DNA of 64,000 nucleotides from Diplolepis rosae (taxonomy: Eukaryota > Arthropoda > Insecta > Hymenoptera > Diplolepididae), in contig JAPYXD010000581.1 in NCBI GenBank assembly GCA_030998225.1, forward strand, positions 3,658,001 to 3,722,000, given 5' to 3'. The number at the start of each line of letters is the position of its first letter. Positions within the stretch are counted from its first letter, which is position 1. The notes beneath the pieces are model-generated. The model was not told the DNA's origin. It worked only from the letters and a program-made list of their open reading frames with translations, and did not search any database. The translations under genes were made by a program, and so were the position numbers. Of the stretch, positions 1 through 10,164 are shown piece by piece.

Positions 1-128
1 TTTGAAGTTAAATAATGCCTTCTAATATATGCAAAAAATCCGGACTTGCTTCGTTTTCATTCTCTCAGAATAAAATTGAAAAAAACTACTTTTTTTAAGG
101 GTTCTAGAGGTATCACATCCAAACATCT

Positions 129-604
129 GACGAATGTTTGCAACTGTTTAAGAAGAATTCAACTGATTTTATGCGGCGTTTTATAACAATGGAGGAAACT
201 TGGATCCACCACTATAAGCCGAAAACGATAAAGCAGACAAACCAGTGGACTGGACGAGGAAAACCGACTCCGAAAAAGACGAAAAACGTTGCATTCGCTG
301 GGAATATGATGGCGTCACTTTTCTGGGACGCGAAAGGAATCCTCCTCATTGACTATCCTGAGAAGGAAAAAACCATCACTGGGAAATGCTACGCATTCCT
401 TTTAGACAGATCGAAGACAGCGATCGCGAAGAAACGTCCGGGGATGGCCAAGAAAAAGGTACTATTCCACCACAACAATGCATCGGTCCATTCAAGCCAT
501 GTCGACCGGCAAAAATAGACTATTTCGAGGGCCTTGAAGAAAACCACTTCAGGGATGGTATCGGGGACCCTCGAACTTCGAGGAGATTATGTCGAAAAAT
601 AAAG
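129..604 (+). pseudogene. mariner transposase fragment (catalytic domain)
   Basis: This is a remnant of a mariner (irritans-like) cut-and-paste transposase. The reading frame shows the family blocks EETWIHHY, FWDAKGILLIDY and KKVLFHHNNA. The C-terminal block YFEGLEENHF follows at about 521 in another frame. The first catalytic Asp (normally in DETW) is Glu, the second (normally in HDNA or QDNA) is Asn, and about 60 residues carrying the third Asp are deleted. The N-terminal helix-turn-helix half is missing. The product could not be catalytic. I found no terminal inverted repeats around it. Family assignment comes from motif recognition, and the loss of residues is read directly. Confidence 0.85.
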
Positions 605-1005
605 TACGATACAAAACTCACTGGTTCCAACATGAGGAGACATTCATCAAATCAAATAAGCTTTCAGAATATAAATTTACCAATAATCTTCTGCGCTTTA
701 ATTGTATCCGCTACCAATAATCGGCTTAACAAAGATGCAAATTTGAAATGAAAGAGAAAATTCTTTAAAAATTTTTAGGTACCTATGAAATTTCTTTAAA
801 TTTTTCAGAAATCCGAGATTTGTCAAAATTTCTTTAGATCTGAAGAAAAATCCGTAGATCTGAGAGCACTGCTTGTTGACACTTTCTTTAGCACCTAATC
901 AGGTGGAGGATTGGGCACGAGAAATGAGTGGAATATCCGCAAGATCCAAGAATTGTGAGGTTATTCGCTAAGTTTGAGTGATGAAGCACTTTTGAATATG
1001 AAATT
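605..1005. other. AT-rich spacer between mariner remnants
   Basis: No coding signal is recognised. This stretch may hold the decayed 3' flank of the first mariner and the terminal sequence of the next, but I cannot pair any inverted repeats. Confidence 0.5.
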
Positions 1006-1835
1006 TCACTTTATTATAATTTTACTAGGCTGTTTGATATTGACGTGATAAAATATACAAGAATTTATTTTTTTTGGAAAAAATCGGTTTTGTTTCTCAA
1101 TGTACTCTCCTTTTAGCTCGTTACGAGTCCAACGATCTTTCAACTTTTCTATGCTATCTAAATAATACGGTTTGTCAAACCCTCCAAAATACCATTCTGT
1201 TTCCCATTTAACTTTTTCGTTCGACTCAAAACGCCTATCACACAGCCATCTCTTGAGGTTTGGAAACAGATAATAGTCGCTGGGAACAAGGTCTGGAGAA
1301 TACGGTGAATGTAGACACGATTCGAAACCCAATCCATGCTTTTTTGTCTGTGCAATGTTCGATGTGTGAGATAGTGCATTGTCATCATGAAAAAGGATTT
1401 TTTTCTTCTTCAGATATGGCCGTTTCTTCCTGATCTCATCAAACAATCGATCCAATAATGCAGCATAAGATAATATGCTCCAGTAATCGTCCTTCCTTTC
1501 TTAAGGTAGTCGATGAAGATTACTTCATGTGCATCCCAAATAACACTATCCATAATTTTCCCAACCGATTGTCGCGTTTTCGGGCGGTTTAGTCTACTTT
1601 CACCAAGTTTAACCCACTGTTTTGACCCTTCATGTGATTCCGGAGTATAGTGGTGGATCCATGTTCCATCCATCTTCACAAATCGACGCAGAAACTGATT
1701 CGGATTGCGGTTAAAATAGGCCAAATTTTGCTCCGAAGTGGTCACACGAATGCGTTTTTGGTCGATTGTGAGCAATCACGGCACCCATCTTGCGCAGAGA
1801 CTTCCCATGCACAAATGTGTATGAAAAACATTGAC
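1006..1835 (-). pseudogene. mariner B transposase, C-terminal three quarters
   Basis: This is the catalytic part of an irritans-type mariner. In order on the minus strand it shows LLTIDQKRIRV, DGTWIHHY, FIDYLKKGRTITGAYY, ILFHDDNALSH and SPDLVPSDYYLF, then a C-terminus ending near IEKQN. The Asp of HDDNA and the Asp of VPSD are separated by exactly 34 residues, the mariner D,D34D signature, and all three catalytic Asp are present. A frameshift near 1450 splits it into two frames, and a stop lies near the N-terminal side. The missing N-terminal quarter is at 4177-4480 on the same strand. The two parts were separated by insertion of mariner A1. Confidence 0.9.
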
Positions 1836-1887
1836 TATACGAGGTCTGTCCGGAAAGTATCGGGCCTACCTTTATATCTCCGCGCTA

Positions 1888-2561
1888 GCGTTATTCATCA
1901 TCATCGGGCGGGGGGCATCCTTCAAAGTAATCCCCACTTGATTGAATAACACGGTTCCAGCAATGTTTCCACTTCTCGAAACAATCCTGGAACTCACTTT
2001 TAGGGATGGCCTTGAGTACGCTCGTCGTATTATTTTCAACCGTCGCTTTGTCATCGAATCGCTGTCCTTTGAGTGGTTTTTGAGTTTTGGAAACAGCCAA
2101 AAGTCACAGGGGCTTTGTTGGGACTCTACGGAGGTTGTCGAAGCAATGCGATACTGTGTTTACTCAGAAACTGCTGCACAAGATTCGATGAATGCGCTGG
2201 CACACACGCGAGTCATTCCTAAAATCTTGTTCAAAATTTCCCAAACAGTAGTTTTCGGTATTCCGAGATCATTTTCTACTTTACGAACAGTTAATCGACG
2301 ATCACCTTCAATCGCAAGTCGCACCCGCTCAATATTATACAATGTTTTTTTCGTCGAAGCTCAGCCAGAACGAGAATAACTATTAACAGAAGTGCGGCCT
2401 TCTTTGAAACGATTATACCACTCTTTTATTCGTGTTCTGCTGATACACTCATTCCCAAAGGCCTTCTGCATCATCTGAATAGTTTCCGAACTCGTTTTTC
2501 TGAGTTGAGAACAAAATTTAATGCAAATTCGTTGATCTTGTTTTTCAGTCATTTTTAACAA
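1888..2561 (-). pseudogene. mariner A1 transposase, internally deleted
   Basis: The N-terminus (MTEKQDQRICIKF, then KEWYNRFKEGRTSV) is the HTH_48-type DNA-binding half. It is followed by the second helix-turn-helix region (RRLTVRKVENDLGIPKTTVWEIL). The sequence then jumps from GMTRVCA straight to the region after HHDNAPAHSS, so the catalytic core with the first two Asp is deleted. The C-terminal block KAIPKSEFQDCFEKW and an acidic PPDDDE end remain. It also has a frameshift and stops. It cannot be an active enzyme. The copy at 47739-48433 has a deletion starting at the same place but ending about 37 bp earlier. Confidence 0.88.
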
Positions 2562-2715
2562 TCACAAAATCCGCCCAACTCAAAAATAGCTTTCTAAACA
2601 AAGACACGCTGCGCACGAACTATACGTCCGGCAGATGTCAGCAAGGAACCGGTAGGTTCGTGAGGCTTTACCGTTGACGTTCATGCCCCGCAGAGGTCGC
2701 TCGAACACTATGGCG

Positions 2716-4127
2716 GACAGTGGTTGGAAAACGTAAAAAGCTGGCCAAAAGTCGAAATTCAAATTTTGGCGGTATGTGTTAATTCTTTCATATGGTCAAC
2801 AGAGGGAATCGTTGCGTAATTTCGCAAAAGAACAAACAGCTTGGTTTCGTATTTAAATGTATACTTGCTGCTCATAGTAAGCCGCTCCGCCAAGTAGCTA
2901 AGAACAATTGAGAAGGATAGAAAAATTGATTCGTTAATGAGTGCATAGAAAATATAATTGCTGTTCCGTTCATTGTGTACAATATGGAGGGCGTTTCTGG
3001 AGGTAAATTAAATATATTTATGCATTGAAAACCTATTTTATGAAACCAAACATGCTTTATAAAATCGGAGCTCAAAACTGCTCGCAACTTAAGCCAAGTA
3101 TAAAAAAGTTCTGTAGAAAAGTGTCAAAATAGTTGTGATCCCAAGAGATCCTGCGCTGTTTGAAGTTTCAACTAATGCAAAATAGTGTAAAGATTCAGTA
3201 ACTTCAAACTAATGTTGCGGATGTTTGCAGATGGACGTTCTGTACTCTTTTATGTCGGCTGTGTCGACGTGGGTTTTGCCATGTAAATCGACATGCGTGT
3301 TTTTTCAATACTTGAAAATTTATCATCGCTCAAAACTACTTTACCGAAAATCAGACTCATAAGTCATTTGATATATTCTTGTTGCTAAATTTTGTATAAA
3401 TAAATGTTATTTTATAGGATCAGTTACTGGAAAAGTGTCATGGACAAGAATGGAAATTTTCGAAATTTTGAAAGAAAATTCACAAGCTGATTTGGATACA
3501 AAAATAAATCTCATAGAAAACAATTTTTCTAAAAAAGAAAATGATTTCGAGTTGGATGCAGAAGTTGGATGCAAGGCTTGGAAAATGTTCCAAGGCCAAA
3601 AAAAAACTTCCATCCAGAAGCTGTCGCCATGTTTTTGTGTACTAATGATTCCGTAGTGGATGATAACGATGATGATGAAATGGATGTTGATTAAATATAA
3701 AATATAAATATAAAAAATAAATGTTGAATATACCATACCGTTTGAAATAAAAATTTTTTTACTAAGCTTATTTTTGTTCTATATTATTGGCAATGAGTTA
3801 TTAAACTTTATTGTACAAGGAGTAACTTCAAAGAAATATTTGCTGTCATGTTTTTCAAAAAAGTGTTGTATGTGTACCTGGAAAACTCCTTGACACTGAC
3901 TTTTTTCAAATTTAGTAACTTCAAAAACTCTACGATACTGATTTTATTGAAAATAGAGTAAGTTTTGGAAAAGTTGTCCGCCATTTTGAATCAACCATTT
4001 TGTAAAATGGAATTTTAACCTCAAATTCGTGATCAGCGACCCAAAAAACTCTTGTATGCAGAATGTCAGGTTCGTAGAAGAAAAGCTTCTACTTTTGGCC
4101 AGCTTTTCGCGTTTTCCGACCACTGTG
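2716..4127. mobile_element. element C: unclassified TIR transposon with 6-bp target duplication
   Basis: Ends are matching inverted repeats of about 40 bp. The left begins GACAGTGGTTGGAAAACG and the right, reversed, begins CACAGTGGTCGGAAAACG; both continue with AAAAGCTGGCCAAAAGT. ATGGCG flanks both sides (2710-2715 and 4128-4133), and the other mariner A copies show the uninterrupted site. The CACAGTG start recalls Transib or RAG signal ends, but Transib makes 5-bp duplications, so I do not assign a superfamily. It holds one small spliced gene candidate (2984-3694). Confidence 0.82.
2984..3694 (+). CDS. small two-exon gene inside element C, function unknown
   Basis: I do not recognise this protein. 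Exon 1 (2984-3002) encodes MEGVSG and ends GGAG before a GTAAAT donor. Exon 2 starts at 3418 after TTTATAG. Joining them keeps the frame and gives GSVTGKVSWTRMEIFEIL, then a charged helical stretch (KENSQADLDTKINLIENN). A run of nine A at about 3598-3606 throws the frame into an early stop at 3656. One indel in that run would instead lead into NFHPEAVAMF and a strongly acidic tail (DDNDDDEMDVD) ending at 3694. AATAAA-type signals follow at about 3716 and 3746. Its position inside a TIR element suggests a deleted transposase or accessory protein. The intron and frameshift are my reading and have no transcript support. Confidence 0.5.
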
Positions 4128-4176
4128 ATGGCGCGGAGATATAATGGTAGGCCCGATACTTTCCGGACAGACCGCA

Positions 4177-4480
4177 TGTGCTCAGTTGAGATAGATACGA
4201 TCTCAACTATCTCACGCACTTTCACTTTCGGGTCATTCAAAGCAATACCATGGATTTTATTGATCATTTCTGGTGTAGTGATCTTATTTGGACGACCTGG
4301 ACTTGGTATGGTTTCTGTGCTCGTACAACCACAACGAAATTCGGTAAACCACTTCTGAACCATTCCATATAATAGAGCAGAGTCCGAGTAATATTTATCG
4401 AGCTTGGTCTTGGTTTGTGATATAGTTTTTCCACGCAAAAAGTAGTGTTGAATCAACACACGAAATTGACTTTTTTCCAT
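4177..4480 (-). pseudogene. mariner B transposase, N-terminal quarter
   Basis: The start MEKSQFRVLIQHYFLRGKTI is a typical irritans-type mariner N-terminus. It is followed by the helix-turn-helix region (YGMVQKWFTEFRCG) and the linker SPGRPNKITTPEMINKI, and it stops being homologous after SISTEH at the boundary with A1. The continuation of the protein is at 1006-1835. Reading through the A1 terminus gives a meaningless chimeric tail. ATG at 4480 is the family start. Confidence 0.9.
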
Positions 4481-4549
4481 CTTTGCAAAAAATTCGGAGG
4501 TTGCTTGCTTTCCGAGATTCCAACTTGTAAACTAATGAATGGATCGGGC

Positions 4550-4870
4550 TTAAGGGGGGCGCCCTATCCAGCACGTCAAAAAGTGGTCATTTTTTGGGAT
4601 TTTTTTCACTCGGAAAATAAAAACACACACGAATAATTTTTTGCATATATTTAAAGACATGTTTGAACTACAAAAAAAGCATTTTTTCAAGAACTAAAAT
4701 AAAAAAATGGCGGACTTATTGATGATCGCGTGTGGCGTGTCGCGGCGGACGGATTTTTCGCGGTACATCGTGGAGCCCAGAGTTTTCATCTGAAACATGC
4801 AACCCAATTTTTTTATTATTCAGCAGGCTTCCCCCGAGTGCTTGAATGTCAGCAACTCCAAAAAATTTGA
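4550..4870. repeat. repeat end with TTAA + G-tract terminus
   Basis: This begins TTAAGGGGGGCGCC and later contains AAAATGGCGGAC and CATCTGAAAC. The same order (TTAAGGGGGG, then AAAATGGCGGC, then CATCTGAAAC) recurs at 32198-32450. A TTAA next to a G-tract is the arrangement of Kolobok or piggyBac-like ends. The opposite end was not found. Confidence 0.4.
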
Positions 4871-7390
4871 TTTCAAAATATTGAAATCACGTCTTGAAAA
4901 AAAAGTGCTTTTTTTTCGTCATTTTTTATTCGTGGCGACCTCTCATGAAAATATCACGTAAATATCCAACACCTTAGTAAATATGGAAATAGCGATTTAA
5001 AAAACATCTCGCAGATATTCCACTTGTAAACCGTGACTCCCTTCCCACTTTACCAGGTGCAGAAATTTGGGATACACTTTCCGCTTCTGAATGCATTAAC
5101 ATTGTGTCTCCTTAATATTACTTCGTGACGTTAAAAATTAATATAGGTCAATATCACTGATATACAGGGAGAGTTTTTTTATCTTGAGAAACTGAAATAT
5201 TTCATAGAATACGCATTGTACGTTAAAATATTTCCGCATTAAAAACTTTTTATTTTTGAGGGGAAAAAATGATTCCGCAAAAATTTATTTTACATTTTAC
5301 GGGTGAGAAGAGGATAAGTTGAAAATTTTAAATTGGAACCTCTATTTTTTCATTGCATATTTGGATTCTCCATTAAAAAATACGTAAGATTTATTCGAAA
5401 TTTTGTTGTAACAATTGTCTGGACTACCATCTAAATAATGCTTTTTGAAACTGAGGAAATAGGACAAAAATTAATTTCCATGTATTTTAGAAGAAGCAAC
5501 GATACGTTTTTTGAAATAAATAGTTCGCATAAAAATTATTGATTGATTAATAGTTATCTCACAGTTAAGAATTTGTTTAAAAACTTATATAACTATAAAT
5601 TATCTTGAGTTTCATTCAAATTCAATAAGCAGTCGCTCACTATCTTAATTAGAATATTTTTTACAAATCCGCTCGTTCATTTTTTCTGTATCAATTTTTG
5701 TAAAAACTACACATTGTATAAAATTTGTTCATTTAATAAATCATTGAATAAATCATTAAAAAAATTATTCGAAATAATTCAACGAGCAGAATCGCAAAGA
5801 ATTTTTTGAAAATCAAAATGAGCTCTTTTCTATTGAAATTGAATAAAATACAAGATTAGTTAGTTTAGATTTTTCTAAGAGATTAACTTTTGCTTCTTTC
5901 AAAGTAGATTAAAATCAATTCAGGTCTCATTTTCCCTGCTCCTGTTAACCGTAATTCAGTCTGAGGTTATGAATTATAACCAATGACGTCACGAATTTTA
6001 CGAATTCTGGCTCGAAATTCAAATAAATATTTTTTACTTTTTTTTAACTATATGTGTCTTCAGAGTAATTATATTAGTATATTAGTCTTTAAAAAGATAT
6101 GAAAGCACAGCAAACTGTAGCGATAAAAATATGATTAAGCTCACTTGAGTTGAAGTTTTTGCCATGTATGTCTAGCACACACACAGATATACACATATAG
6201 CGTTTCTTCTTGACTCTTTTTTAGGACGACCTAGACTCTCTTGTGAAGGAAAATAAGCGCTCACGGGTTTTCTACACATACATTCACATAGGAAAAATGC
6301 TCATGTGAAGATTTGCTCTGCACTTGAAACGTTTTGTACAGACCCAGTCGACAATTAAAAGACCAATGCGTTCGCAATATTTCTGTTTATGAACCGACTC
6401 GAATTTGCGATTGTACCTATGGAAATACGTGCAAATGCAAATAGTCGATTCTACTTGAATACTTTCAACGACCACTTCCAGCTTTGTGGCGTCAGTTTTT
6501 TAAAAAGAAATGTAAACTTAATATTTCAATGGAATCAACCTCTATTTAATTTTATGTCTGGAAAATAGAGTATTTGCTTAATTTATATTGCTTTTTATCT
6601 GAAATATCAGAACTGCCTTATTTCATGAAGAAGAGTTTTTACAAAGTATAGAGACGAAATTGGCTTACTTTCAGTTTGAAAGAATTTTAATTTCTTTTCA
6701 CTAATAATATATTGAATGAAGCGTAATTATGAACATTTAATTAATAATTCGTTTTAAAAAACTCGGTGAATTTTTCAAGTTAAAATTAAAATGTATGAGT
6801 ATTCTGCAGGATTCAGTCTGAATAAATACAGTTCTTTAATATTTCCCAGTAGTAAACACTGGATTTAGTCAGACAGACCAGCAAACAGATACTTGTCAAC
6901 AATACCAATTGTCTAATTAGTTTGAGTTGTTTTCAATTTTATAGACGTTAAAAAATGAAATATTCGTAAACTTGAAATTTAAATAGTTGTATCGTTTTGT
7001 ATTTTTCGGCTAATTTCAATCAGTTCCTATTAGCTAGTTATATAATTAGTTGATTTTGGATAATTCCTCAATGATTGTGTTTTTAAAAACTAATAGTATA
7101 GCTATAAATCAGCAAAGAAAACCATTAATTCAAATTGGAAAAATTCGAAAATTAATTACTTAAAATTTGCAGAGACTAAAGTTTATTTTTATTTTTAAAG
7201 CATCAACTATTAAAGGTCAAAAATTTGAATAATAATAATGATTAAATAAATACTTTAATAGTTAAAGATTAAGAAGATCAGAATTTGAAATTTCAGAAAA
7301 TTAGAAGATTTGAAAATATAAAAATGTAACCTGAGAAAACTTCAAAGTTGAATAGTTTGATTTCGCTTTATATTAGGGTAAATGTTTTAA
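4871..7390. other. AT-rich intergenic sequence
   Basis: No credible coding region, RNA gene or paired repeat was seen over about 2.5 kb. Short frames here are rich in Phe, Lys and Asn, as expected by chance in AT-rich DNA. Confidence 0.5.
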
Positions 7391-7393
7391 TTA

Positions 7394-7685
7394 CACTGTT
7401 AAAAATCTCATTAATTTTAATAGACTTTAATATACGAGTGGTAAATTAAAATTAATACATTTGTATCTTATGTAAAATTAATATACTTTCATATTGAATT
7501 TAATAAATTTTTAATCAAAATACATTAAAATTAACAAACATTATTGAAATATATACACATGTGTATTAAAATTTAAATAAAAGTTTGTATTTCTTAAAAT
7601 GAAAGAATTTTAAATTTAATATACGTTACTGAAAAAAACTTTCATTACATGTAATTGAAGTTTAATACAGAAATTTCTAACAGTG
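7394..7685. mobile_element. miniature inverted-repeat element (TA target)
   Basis: Terminal repeats CACTGTTAAAAATCTC and its near-inverse (GAAATTTCTAACAGTG) are flanked by TA on both sides. The 292-bp interior is very AT-rich, with recurrent ATTAAAATTAA-type runs, and has no coding capacity. The TIR and TA duplication fit a Tc1/mariner-mobilised MITE. Confidence 0.7.
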
Positions 7686-8159
7686 TACTGCAGATCGAAA
7701 AGCAAGACGACTCTTAAAGATAAAAAAAAGGATTTTAGATAAAAAAAGTCGTTGCGAATTAATTTGTAAAGCTGTGTTTGGTATTAATCAAGTGAGATGC
7801 AGTCCTTGAACATCAAAAAGAAAACAAATTTATATGAAAAACACGAATGTAAAAAAAATGTTCCACGTAGGTATTACTGCAGGTTTGCATGAGTTACTGC
7901 GCACCAATTATTGCCTAAACCCCAATTACTGCGCTGGTAATGCTGTAATATTATTTTGATCCAACTTACAATTAATTTAGGAGATTTGGATATTTTATTT
8001 AATCTAAATTATAGAAGGTAGGCATGACGAAATAATTTGAACAAATTGAGATTTAATCATTTTATTCCTTTCATTTAATTTGACTTCAATTTATATCAAT
8101 TAAGTTTTTCTTCCTTTTTTCATTCGTTTTTATTATATTATTAGTTTTTCCTCTTCTTT

Positions 8160-8605
8160 TTTCAATCTTAGTTGTTCTTTTCACAATTTCTGTTCGTCTC
8201 TTTTGATTCGCTCTAACTCCTTTTTGATTCTTATTCCGTCCTGCTTTTCTATTCTAATTTTTCTTTTTAAATCTGCCTCCTTAGTCTTTGCAAGTTGTCC
8301 ATTTCCTGTTTTTGTATAATTCGCTGCCATTCAGCTCCAGATATAACAGATAGAATTTTGTCTTTAGATTTTCTTCGCTTTCCACTTGGATTCAGTTGAT
8401 CATGACCCGTCAAAGATCAAAATATTTTCACAGATTCACTTGATTTTTTATTTCTGGAATCTGAAATATCGTGTAAAAAAATAGGAGCGTGAAATTGCGA
8501 TTCTACAATTTGTGGTTTTTGACAATCAGCCTCAAATGTTTTATCAGATTCTGATTCTCTACTATTGCATACGACTTGATTCGTTGAATTTTTTAGACAC
8601 TGAAA
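8160..8605 (-). pseudogene. possible pogo/Tigger-like transposase C-terminal remnant
   Basis: Read on the minus strand, the decayed frames give SGKRRKSKDKILSVISGAEW and QRIIQKQEMDNLQRLRR, then a Lys/Arg/Glu-rich tail in shifting frames. This composition resembles the C-terminal tail of pogo/jerky-like transposases in insects. No DDE core and no CENP-B-type DNA-binding part is left. An alternative is the charged tail of another gene. Homology is suspected from memory of the family only. Confidence 0.33.
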
Positions 8606-8626
8606 TTATAAATAAATATATATATA

Positions 8627-9912
8627 TTAGGTGCGCAACTAAGTTCCCCCTGTTTTTTTTATGAAAATGCAACTTTATTGTGAAAAATGGTTACAAATGA
8701 ATCATTCAAAGTATTGCCCATCGTTAGCTACAACTTTTTCCCACCTTTCTGGTAGAGCTCGAATAACGTTACGATAAAAGTGTTCATCTTTTGAGGCTAT
8801 CCACGAATCAAGCCATTTTTTGATATCTTCATATGATCGGAACTGCTGATCAGCCAGATCATGTGCCATCAACCGAAACAAGTAATAACCGGACGGCACA
8901 ATATCTGGGAAATAAGGCGGGTGAGGGAGAACTTCCAATTTGAGCGTTTCCAGGTAGGTTTTAACGGGTTTGGCAACGTGAGGCCGAGCGTTGCCACGCT
9001 ATAGAATCATTTTTTCGTGCCTCTGCTCGAATTGTGGCCGTTTTTCGCACAATGCTCAGCTCAAACGCATCAATTGCGTTCGATACCGTTCCCCAGTGAT
9101 TGTATCGTTCGGTTTCAACAACTCATAATAAATATCACCTACCTAGTCCCACCAAATACACAGCATAACCTTCGCAGCGTGAATATTCGGCCGAGCCGAC
9201 GACGTAGAAGCATGACCGGGCAGTCCCCATGACTTTCTTCTCTTTGGGATGCTGTAATGAATCCATTTTTCATCACTCGTCACGATGGGATGAAGAAAAC
9301 CCTTCCTTTTTTGCCGCTGAAGTAGTTGTTCACAGGCGAAAAAACGACGCTCAACGTCCCTTGGCTTGAAATCATAAGGAACCCAAGTTCCTTGTTTTTG
9401 AATCATTCCCAACGCATGCAATCGCTTGAAAATGGCTTGACGGGTAACTCCTAATGCTGAAGCAAGCTCTTCTTGCATTTGGCACGGATCCTCATCGAGC
9501 AATGCCTCCAATTCAGCGTCTTCGAAGGTTTTTGGCCTTCCTTCACGCGAACGGTCGTCAACATCGAAATCACCGTCTTTGAAGCGACGGAACCAATCAT
9601 GGCACTTTGTTTCACTTAGAGCAGCATCTCCGTTAACTTTTTGGAGCTTTCGATGCACTTCAGCTGTCGTTTTCTTCAAATGGTAGAAGAAAATCAACAC
9701 TTCCTGCAAATGATGATTATTTGGCACAAAATCAGACATTTTCACACAACCAAAAGTATATGACTCCAAAACAAAATCACTAATGTGTCAAAACGGTTTG
9801 TTTACCATATGTCTAGGCTTGGTTCATGACGTTTTGGATATTTCGAAATCGACCAGCACTTACTGCTGGAGCCATTTATTAACAAACAGCGGGGACTTAG
9901 TTGCGCACCTAA
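8627..9912 (-). mobile_element. full-length mariner H, TIRs and TA duplication intact
   Basis: The ends are TTAGGTGCGCAACTAAGT and its inverse, with TA at 8625-8626 and 9913-9914. Length is 1,286 bp, the usual size of a complete mariner. It carries one transposase gene on the minus strand. Confidence 0.95.
8702..9739 (-). pseudogene. mariner H transposase with in-frame stops
   Basis: Near full-length mariner transposase of about 345 codons, starting MSDFVPNNHHLQEVLIFFYH, with the paired helix-turn-helix region in the first 110 residues (CHDWFRRFKDGDFDVDD; GVTRQAIFKRL). The catalytic part follows (SDEKWIHY; KVMLCIWWD; HPPYFPDIVPS) and it ends ERWEKVVANDGQYFE. The frame is continuous but carries three stops between 9139 and 9000. 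The second catalytic Asp is lost (HDNA has become RGNA) and the third is Gly (PSD to PSG). It is therefore doubly dead although its ends look intact. The start was chosen by family alignment. Confidence 0.95.
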
Positions 9913-10164
9913 TATCGGCACAGTAATTCATATTCCTATCAAAATTATATTTCAAATACTGGTTCCGTAAAAAATCATTTAAAATACGTATGTTTCGTTT
10001 TTTAGCATAAATATTTAGAAAAATAATACATTTTTTATACTAAAACTATCAGTTTAGGGAACAAGCGAGATTCCCCAAGTAGAAATCATGTCACTCTGCC
10101 GACTATGGCCATTGGTAAAATCATGATCTACCGTAGGAGATTGACTGTTGAATACTAACGTTGG

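Larger units (their letters stand above)
1840..4175 (-). mobile_element. mariner A1, inserted in mariner B and interrupted by element C
   Basis: The left end reads CGAGGTCTGTCCGGAAAG, preceded by TA. The right end carries its inverse next to the B coding sequence, with a few bases lost. The same terminal sequence bounds the copies at 47554-48484 and 60910. Removing this element joins the codons of mariner B on both sides. The 5' leader is itself split at 2716 by a 1.4-kb insertion, and the last 42 bases, including the TIR, lie beyond it at 4134-4175. Confidence 0.88.

Noticed and set aside
1650..1949. 99-residue plus-strand frame across the B/A1 boundary
   Set aside because: Antisense to mariner B and A1 coding sequence; a shadow frame.
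6284..6475. 63-residue Cys-containing frame as a small secreted peptide
   Set aside because: No signal peptide, no Cys pattern and no supporting context.
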